DNA from: Nitrososphaerota archaeon
GTDB taxonomy: Archaea > Thermoproteota > Nitrososphaeria > Nitrososphaerales > UBA183
NCBI GenBank assembly: GCA_027886865.1
Contig: JAPCJR010000006.1
Coordinates: 6,649-70,648, forward strand
Direction of reading: 5' to 3'
DNA: 64,000 nucleotides
Positions within the stretch are counted from its first letter, which is position 1, and each line of letters starts with the position of its first letter. A program made the translations under genes and the position numbers. Positions 58,516-64,000 of the stretch are shown one piece after another. Below the pieces are notes generated by a model. That model was not told the DNA's origin and did no database searches. It worked only from the letters and a program-made list of their open reading frames with translations.

Positions 58516-60408
58516 TTGATGTTCAGGGAGTTTGAGGACGAGGTAAGGGTGGCCGTCGAAAAGGCCCTCTCGGCCAAAGCGTACCCTCGAATGAGTCTCG
58601 AACTCCTAGTGCCGAATAAGGAAGGACTGGGAGACCTCTCCTGCGCAGTAGCTCTGAAGCTGGCCAGGGAGCTGAAGAAGCCACCGTCCACCATCGCCCA
58701 AGAGCTCGAGCAGGCAATCGAGAGGGATGGGCTACCGAGGCTGGTCGGCGGCGTGAAGGCCCATCCCTCGGGATACCTCAATTTCTACCTGAGCTGGGGA
58801 AAGTTTGCCGAGGGGACCCTGGTCGAGGCGAGGGGCGGGATCCCCAACCTTGCCCTCGAGTCAAAGAAGGTGCTCATCGAGCATACCAACGTGAACCCCA
58901 ACAAGGCCCTGCACGTCGGCCACGCGAGGAACCTCGTCTTGGGGGATTCCCTCGTGAGGATAATGAGGAAGCTGGGCAACTCGGTACAGGTGGTAAACTA
59001 CATCGACGACTCAGGAGCCCAGGTGGCAGATGTCATCGTGGGGCTCAAGTTCCTCGGGTTCAGCGACCAGGCCCCCCCAGGTGTGAAGTTCGATGCTTAC
59101 TGCGGAGACACGATATACACCGGCGTGAACAAGCTCTACGAGAAGGACCCGTCGCTGAAGGAGAAACAGAGGCTCGTGCTCACAGAGATTGAGAGGGGCG
59201 AAGGGGAGATCAGCGACTACGCCCACTCAATCGTGCTGAGGATACTCGCAGACCAGCTGAAGACTTGCTGGAGGCTGGGAGCGAGGTACGACCTCCTCAA
59301 CTGGGAGTCGCATATTCTGAAGACGGGGATGTGGGACAGGGTGTTCGAGCAGATGAAGAAACAGGGGGTCGCGGTTCTCGAGACCGAGGGCGAGAACGCG
59401 GGTTGCTGGGTCATCAAAGACGAGGAGCTCGGTGACGAGAAGGTCCTCGTGAGGTCTGACGGGACCGTCCTCTATGTCGCCAAGGATATCCCGTACGCAG
59501 CGTGGAAGGTCGGCTTGATCCCAGACCCGTTCAGGTACGACGTATACGACGAGCAGCCCGGAGGTCCGACGCTCTGGACGACGACCACCGACGCCGGCAG
59601 GAGCCAGCACCCGCATTTCGGAGCGGCGGACTTGGCCATCTCGGTCATCGACGCAAAACAGAGCAGGCTCCAGAAGATCGTGAGCAGGGTTCTGACGCTG
59701 ATGGGGGGGAAAGAGGGAGGCCGGTACCTGCACAGAGGGTACGAGGTGGTAGCCCTCTCCAAGAAGTCCGCCGAGTCGCTCGGGATTGAGACGGAAAAGG
59801 AGTTCGTCCACATGCAGGGCAGAAAGGGACTGTACATCAACGTGGACACAGTCCTCGCCGCGCTGAAGGCGAAAGCGCGCGGAGAGACCAAGAAACGGAA
59901 CCCAGAAGAATCGGAAGGATGGGTCGAGGAGGTCGCAGAGAAGTTGGCTATCGCGGCCTTCAGGTTCGAGCTGCTCAAGCAGGACCCGGACAAGATGATC
60001 GCGTTCGACATCGAGGCCTCACTCGAACTGCAAGGCGAGACCGGACCCTACCTCCTCTACAGCTACGCGAGGGCCAAGAGGATTATCTCCAAGTCCGACG
60101 CAGTCCCGGCAATAGACGAGGAGAACGCCGCCAACCTCAACAACCCGAAGGAGAAAGAGCTGATCAAGCTCCTCTCGATGTTCGACAAGGCAATCATCGA
60201 GGGCGGCGAATACCTCAACCCGAAGGAGGTCGCGAGGTACGCCTACAGCCTCTGTGCGCTCTTCAACGAGTTCTACGAGGCAGTCCAGGTGAACAGCGAG
60301 CCGGACGGGCGTATCAAGACCGCGAGGCTGGCTCTCGTAGATGCGTTCTCGACGACGCTAGTGAACGCGCTGGACCTCATGGGGATACAGACGCTGGAGA
60401 AGATGTAG
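58516..60408 (+). CDS. argS: Arginyl-tRNA synthetase
   Basis: A 630-residue class I synthetase. An N-terminal tRNA D-loop-binding domain (about 1-100) precedes HTNVNPNKALHVGHARN (HIGH region) and YIDDSGAQVAD. RKGLYINVD is the ArgRS equivalent of KMSKS, and a DALR anticodon domain closes it (LLYSYARAKRI onward). The likely first codon is the second Met at 58519; a TTG precedes it. It stands beside the tRNA-Arg gene, on the other strand. Confidence 0.96.
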   Translation: MMFREFEDEVRVAVEKALSAKAYPRMSLELLVPNKEGLGDLSCAVALKLARELKKPPSTIAQELEQAIERDGLPRLVGGVKAHPSGYLNFYLSWGKFAEGTLVEARGGIPNLALESKKVLIEHTNVNPNKALHVGHARNLVLGDSLVRIMRKLGNSVQVVNYIDDSGAQVADVIVGLKFLGFSDQAPPGVKFDAYCGDTIYTGVNKLYEKDPSLKEKQRLVLTEIERGEGEISDYAHSIVLRILADQLKTCWRLGARYDLLNWESHILKTGMWDRVFEQMKKQGVAVLETEGENAGCWVIKDEELGDEKVLVRSDGTVLYVAKDIPYAAWKVGLIPDPFRYDVYDEQPGGPTLWTTTTDAGRSQHPHFGAADLAISVIDAKQSRLQKIVSRVLTLMGGKEGGRYLHRGYEVVALSKKSAESLGIETEKEFVHMQGRKGLYINVDTVLAALKAKARGETKKRNPEESEGWVEEVAEKLAIAAFRFELLKQDPDKMIAFDIEASLELQGETGPYLLYSYARAKRIISKSDAVPAIDEENAANLNNPKEKELIKLLSMFDKAIIEGGEYLNPKEVARYAYSLCALFNEFYEAVQVNSEPDGRIKTARLALVDAFSTTLVNALDLMGIQTLEKM

Positions 60409-60463
60409 ACGGCTTCCGGATCACGCCCGGACTGCACCCGAGCAATGGCAAGGTCCATCTCAC

Positions 60464-61483
60464 TCAGTGCGGTAAGGTAACGGGCACAGATTCTTTCGCA
60501 GACTTTACGGCTGCGATCGCGACCTCTACCGCGGCCCTGCCGTCCTCCACCGTGGACCTCGGGGCCTTGTGGGTCAGAACGCAGCTCACAAAATCCGTCA
60601 CTTCGTCCCTGTATGCTTGTTCGAAACGCTGGAAATACGTGTCGAGATAGTCGTTGGTCATGCTGTCCTTGTCCACAATGTGGACCAGGCTCTTGTTGCC
60701 GATCGAGGTGAGAGCGTCGGCTTCCGTTCCGATGACTTCGACCCTCGTGTCATGGCCGTAGAGCGTGTGCGCGCACGAGTCGACGTGGCCGATCGCCTGT
60801 GAGGACAGCTCGAATGAAACGACGATCGTGTCATAATTACCGTGGTCTCTTCTGTTCGGCATCATCGTCGCCGTCCCAACGGCGAAGACCTTCTTGAACT
60901 CAGCACCGGATATCCACCTAATGATATCGAAATCATGGCTGCAAGAGTCGTTGAAAATTCCTCCGCTCAACTTTGGGTCGTCCTCCCACAGGGCAATCGT
61001 CCCGGGAGGGTCTCTTGTTCGCGACGTTATCATCAGGATCCTCCCAAGCCTGCCCGACTTGACCGCTTCCCTCAAGCGAGCGAGACTGGGGTCGAATCTC
61101 CTGTTGAAGCCCATCTGAAAGACAACGCCAGCCCGCCTCACGGCGCTGACCAGGCTGTCGGCGTCTTCCAGAGTGACGCACATCGGCTTCTCGCAGTAGA
61201 CGCTCTTTCCCGACTCAAGGGCGGCGGTGACCAGCTCGCGCTTTGCGAAGCTCGGCGTCGCGACTATCACTGCGTCCACCGCCTCGTTCTTCAGGAGTTG
61301 CCTATAGTCGGAGTACACGGCAGTCACACCGAGCTCCCCGGCGACCTTCTGCCCGAGCGCCTGATTCAGGTCGGCTATCCCGACCAACTGCGCTTGCGGG
61401 ATCCGAGTAGCCAGGTTCGTAGCGTGAACCTTACCCATCAGCCCGACCCCTATCACGCCGATGCCCAGCGTATCCTTCGACAA
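60464..61483 (-). CDS. Gfo/Idh/MocA-family oxidoreductase
   Basis: A 339-residue NAD(P)-dependent sugar or inositol dehydrogenase. The Rossmann motif is GVIGVGLMGKVHATNL, the conserved Lys is in YCEKPMCVTLEDA, and the substrate region holds GFNRRFDPS, then DSCSHDFDIIRWI with the catalytic His. These best fit inositol 2-dehydrogenase-like members. It starts with a TTG at 61483. Monocistronic by context. Confidence 0.88.
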   Translation of the reverse strand: MSKDTLGIGVIGVGLMGKVHATNLATRIPQAQLVGIADLNQALGQKVAGELGVTAVYSDYRQLLKNEAVDAVIVATPSFAKRELVTAALESGKSVYCEKPMCVTLEDADSLVSAVRRAGVVFQMGFNRRFDPSLARLREAVKSGRLGRILMITSRTRDPPGTIALWEDDPKLSGGIFNDSCSHDFDIIRWISGAEFKKVFAVGTATMMPNRRDHGNYDTIVVSFELSSQAIGHVDSCAHTLYGHDTRVEVIGTEADALTSIGNKSLVHIVDKDSMTNDYLDTYFQRFEQAYRDEVTDFVSCVLTHKAPRSTVEDGRAAVEVAIAAVKSAKESVPVTLPH

Positions 61484-61654
61484 GGCGTGCTAGTGTCGCT
61501 AAGGCGCCTTTAAATTTTGATTTCGGGCCCTGCTATGGGCCAGATTCTTTCTCTCGTACCGAATCGACGATATGCCCGAGACGCGAGCGGGCAAGTACCG
61601 ACGATATTGTCTAGGAACAAGCTAAAAGGCTAGTTTGCAGGGGCGTTGGTAGAC

Positions 61655-61758
61655 AGCCCGATCGTCTAGTGGTCAAGGATAGGGGCCTCTGGAACAAGCT
61701 TCAAAAGAGCTTGAAATAGAGAAAGCCTCTGACCTAGGTTCGAATCCTAGTCGGGCTA
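61655..61758 (+). tRNA. tRNA-Gln (anticodon CTG) with canonical intron
   Basis: Acceptor arms AGCCCGA/TCGGGCT plus discriminator A, and T arm CTAGG-TTCGAAT-CCTAG. The anticodon stem GGGGC/GCCTC encloses CTCTGG, then an intron of about 31 bases, then A. The intron sits at 37/38 and folds as CAAGCT-TCAAAAG-AGCTTG, consistent with a bulge-helix-bulge substrate for the splicing endonuclease. GCTAAAAGG at 61621-61629 is a TATA candidate. Confidence 0.93.
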
Positions 61759-61853
61759 CTTACAATAAGCTGGAGTCAAGGCTCCATCAAGTAATCCAGT
61801 TTCCCCTGCAGTGGCAAATGCCGCAACGCATCTGCCGCACACGGACTGAAGGG

Positions 61854-62276
61854 CTATTTGCCGGATGTGTCTTTCGCCGGACGTGCGTCTTTCGACGGGA
61901 CAGACGCCGGAGCGGCCGACGGCTGAGGATTCAGGTCCGTCACCGAGTTCTGCCTGATTATCCCATACGCCATCTCTGCTTCAGAGTTGGGCAGGTCTCC
62001 CATGACGAAGGGTTCTCCTCCTAGCCTGAATGTGCCCTTGATCGTGGAGCGCAGGACCCCTTTCTCGAGGACCGCGTTCGAGATATCCTTGTAGTTGAAG
62101 TCGGTGTAGTCCTTCTTCAAGCCGAGGGCGTGCGGGTGTCGCATGATGATACGTTCATTCGTTATTACAGCAGAGTCGACGTTGAGTTTTGGGTGGTAGA
62201 TCTTCTCCTTTATGTAAAGCTCGACTCGCTCGTTTGGCCCAAGTATCTTTTTCACGTCGTTGGGAGTATCTGCCAT
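61854..62276 (-). CDS. PH-like domain protein
   Basis: About 140 residues. The body (about 5-105) has the bacterial PH-like pattern LGPNERVELYIKEKIYHPKL, TNERIIMRHPHALGLKKDY, DISNAVLEKGVLRSTI and GIIRQ. The tail is Pro/Ala/Ser-rich and disordered. The ATG at 62276 follows a TATATGAG element by about 31 bp. Such proteins may bind phospholipids or membrane proteins; function unknown. Confidence 0.65.
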   Translation of the reverse strand: MADTPNDVKKILGPNERVELYIKEKIYHPKLNVDSAVITNERIIMRHPHALGLKKDYTDFNYKDISNAVLEKGVLRSTIKGTFRLGGEPFVMGDLPNSEAEMAYGIIRQNSVTDLNPQPSAAPASVPSKDARPAKDTSGK

Positions 62277-62529
62277 CGCTATCGTTATTTCGATACGTGC
62301 CCTGCTCATATACGTTGGGGTCAATCCTACGATAGAATGCTTCGAGCCGGGCCCGTCAAGGCATCATCGGTTTGAAGCTGGTCGAGGGAGGGGAGAATGC
62401 GGTGTCGACAGCTACTCCCTCATCCAAGCATTCGCTCGCAGTGAATATCTCGCAGAGCGGGAGTTCGGAATTGTCCGAGTTCAATGTCTCAACGGGTGAC
62501 CAGCCAGTCCGTTCCTTCATATCAATAAC

Positions 62530-62540
62530 GTTATATATCG
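62530..62540 (+). promoter_or_regulatory. TATA box of the VOC-arsR-AHSA1 operon
   Basis: GTTATATATCG, 20-30 bp before the ATG at 62560. The preceding 62277-62529 shows no gene that I can support. Confidence 0.6.
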
Positions 62541-62559
62541 AGCATGTTATGCAAATCTC

Positions 62560-62970
62560 ATGGGCCTGAGAATCGTTCAGTTCACGCTCGCAGTAAAGAA
62601 CCAAGCGGAGGCACTAGAATATTACACGAACAAGGTCGGGTTCGAGAAGAAGGCGGACTACGCGCCTTCTGGCGGCTACAGATGGGTAACTGTCGGCCCC
62701 AAGGGGCAGGATCTCGAACTGGCGTTGTGGCAGGTCGGGTCCCCGGACCCCAATGGTTGGACGAGTAATTGGAAGCCCGGTGGCGGCCCGCCGATCGTCC
62801 TTCGTGTCGAGGACTGCCGCAAAGCCTTCGCCGAGATGAAATCGAGAGGCGTTGAGTTCAAACAGACTCAGCCTGAGGAGTATGCTTGGGGAATCTCCGC
62901 GACCTTCTCCGACCCTGATGGGAACCTCTTCTCGATCAACCAACTCCCCTCAAAATCCTCTTGGTCGTAA
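62560..62970 (+). CDS. VOC-superfamily (glyoxalase/bleomycin-resistance-like) protein
   Basis: A 136-residue protein made of two beta-alpha-beta-beta-beta modules. FTLAVKNQAEALEYYTNKVG opens the first, FEKKADYAP and WVTVGPKGQD follow, and the second holds VEDCRKAFAEMKSRGVEF and FSDPDGNLFSINQL with the terminal metal-type Glu/Asp region. The substrate cannot be told. It is first in an operon with ArsR and AHSA1 genes, a common grouping in bacteria. Confidence 0.85.
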   Translation: MGLRIVQFTLAVKNQAEALEYYTNKVGFEKKADYAPSGGYRWVTVGPKGQDLELALWQVGSPDPNGWTSNWKPGGGPPIVLRVEDCRKAFAEMKSRGVEFKQTQPEEYAWGISATFSDPDGNLFSINQLPSKSSWS

Positions 62971-62975
62971 GGGCC

Positions 62976-63320
62976 ATGAGACAAAATACGGAAGCCCGCA
63001 GCAACTTGGTCTTCGCAGCGGTGTCGAACCCAACCCGCCGCAAGATACTCGAACTCTTGAAGGACGGCGAACGTCAGGCAGGAGAGGTGGTCGCGGCCTT
63101 CCCCGCCCTGCCTCAGCCCGCCGTGTCCCGGCACCTCAAGATACTCCGAGAAGCAGGCCTTGTCGCCATGTCTCCGCAGGCCCAGCGGCGGGTCTACTCG
63201 CTCCAGCCAGAAAAGCTCCGCGAAGTGGATACATGGGTGTCCACATACCGGGTGTTCTGGTCAGGGCGGCTGGAATCATTGGAGGCACGCCTCGACGAAA
63301 GGGAGGGGAAAGAGCGATAA
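62976..63320 (+). CDS. ArsR-family winged-helix regulator
   Basis: A 114-residue protein. VFAAVSNPTRRKILELLKDG opens the winged helix, QPAVSRHLKILREAGLV is the recognition helix, and RRVYSLQPEKL is the wing. No Cys metal site is visible, so this is the non-metal branch that is usually paired with AHSA1/SRPBCC genes. It begins six bases after the VOC stop. Bacterial-type operon in an archaeon; transfer is possible. Confidence 0.9.
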   Translation: MRQNTEARSNLVFAAVSNPTRRKILELLKDGERQAGEVVAAFPALPQPAVSRHLKILREAGLVAMSPQAQRRVYSLQPEKLREVDTWVSTYRVFWSGRLESLEARLDEREGKER

Positions 63321-63358
63321 CGAAGAGGGACGAGCTCGGCCCGACAGGGGCGGTCGTC

Positions 63359-63868
63359 ATGGAGGGGGAGAAGGCCACCCTAGTGTTCCGAAGACGGCTC
63401 GCGCACCCTCCGGAAGCCGTATGGAAAGCCCTCACGGACCCGTCAGAGCTATCGAATTGGTACATGACCACGGCTGTCATCGACGGCCGCGAAGGTGGCT
63501 CCGTAGACTTTATCGCGGGCCCTTCTCGGTTGCACGTAACCGGGCGAATACTGACTTGAGAACCCCCTGCAGTCTTCGAGCACGAATGGAAGGTGGCGCC
63601 GCGCGCCGAACTGCAGTCGGGAGAAGACGCCATCATCAGATGGGAACTGCGTCGCGACGACTCTGGGACGATTCTTCATCTTGAGCACCGAAGTCTCAAT
63701 CGCCAGACCGCCCTTGGCTTCGCTCCCGGGACGCATGCATTCATTGACCGGCTAGAGGCACAGCTCGACCAAAGTCGTCTTCCCAACTGGCAGGAGCGCT
63801 ACCAGCAAGTGGCCTCCCAATACCCGCCATCGTGGGTGTCAAAGAGTTTAGGAACTTCTAACGCTTGA
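63359..63868 (+). pseudogene. AHSA1/SRPBCC-domain gene interrupted by an in-frame TGA
   Basis: The frame from the ATG at 63359 reads LVFRRRLAHPPEAVWKALTD, LSNWYMTT and VTGRILT, then TGA at 63557-63559. It continues in the same frame as EPPAVFEHEWKVAPRAEL, then GEDAIIRWELRRDDSGTIL to a stop at 63866-63868. Relatives have Trp just before the EPP/DPP, so TGG became TGA. All else is intact. The product would be truncated at 66 residues unless read through. Confidence 0.8.
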
Positions 63869-63970
63869 CGGCTTCTTGATTTTGGAAAAATCCTGATCGC
63901 CCCTGAAAAGGCGCGATGCCTGGTCGGGCTATCCACGTTAGCCTTTTGCTCAGCTTAAGCGACGGTCACG

Positions 63971-64000
63971 TCATTTCCACTTGGTGAGTATCTCCTCCCG
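63971..64000 (-). CDS. Possible 3' end of a gene entering from the right
   Basis: The minus-strand frame ending at 63971 reads REEILTKWK then TGA. Only nine codons are visible, so this is a suggestion only; no family can be assigned. The preceding 63869-63970 appears empty. Confidence 0.2.
   Translation of the reverse strand, partial: REEILTKWK

Noticed and set aside
62356..62604. Short frames on both strands between the PH-like and VOC genes
   Set aside because: They overlap each other and the TATA box of the VOC operon and show no motif or coding bias.

Overview
The window is archaeal chromosome, GC-rich by eye, and most likely from a thaumarchaeote (Nitrososphaeria) that does not oxidise ammonia. 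The supporting signs are ESCRT-III/Vps4 (Cdv) division genes, a histone, a TFB, deoxyhypusine synthase, the eukaryote-like ribosomal protein eS17, archaeal-type Ile/Cys/Arg-tRNA synthetases, KEOPS and Sua5 t6A genes, an intron in tRNA-Gln, and many TATA boxes about 25-30 bp before ATG, GTG or TTG starts (leaderless transcription). No amo genes are present. The respiratory operon is an aa3-type haem-copper oxidase with fused subunits I and III. Placement near the soil group I.1c is inference only.

Layout. 1-4 kb: cdvB-cdvC, a second cdvB paralogue and a TrmB-like regulator. 4-8 kb: a hydantoinase/oxoprolinase pair (hyuA, hyuB) bracketed by duplicated 3' ends of the two host genes next to it. 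8-18 kb: phosphoesterase, ileS, a GtrA-like protein, an MBL-fold nuclease, an amylo-glucosidase-like enzyme and cysS. 18-23 kb: cytochrome oxidase operon with three cupredoxin domains, one of which has lost its copper ligands. 23-30 kb: tRNA-Cys, a frameshifted LAGLIDADG endonuclease gene, a coiled-coil protein, a Kelch-like surface protein, RidA, a zinc-ribbon microprotein, H+-pyrophosphatase and deoxyhypusine synthase. 30.6-31.6 kb: a divergent TFB.

31.5-38.3 kb is the most novel block. Two divergent operons encode five small single-TM pilin-like proteins on one side, and on the other a GspE/TadA-type ATPase, a GspF/TadC platform split into two proteins, a Flp-like mini-pilin and a HerA/VirB4-like ATPase. 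This looks like a Tad-type pilus coupled to a DNA-pumping ATPase. 39-42 kb is a loose region with micro-ORFs, a Bat-type HTH regulator, palindromic repeats, a decayed gene and tRNA-Glu.

42-54 kb is housekeeping: histone, TatD, eS17-serK-MoaD/ThiS-like-cgi121, THUMP, sua5, TPI, class I FBPase, DhnA-type aldolase, a degenerate SelB-like factor, a cysteine-synthase-like enzyme, a branched-chain aminotransferase and an HxlR regulator. SerK and the cysteine-synthase-like enzyme fit the archaeal O-phosphoserine route to cysteine. TPI, aldolase and FBPase form a gluconeogenic set. 54-64 kb: GYD protein with a palindromic operator, surface proteins (one with a VPEFP-type C-terminal anchor), DsbA-like and peroxiredoxin genes, tRNA-Arg beside argS, a Gfo/Idh oxidoreductase, intron-bearing tRNA-Gln, and a VOC-ArsR-AHSA1 operon whose last gene carries a premature TGA.
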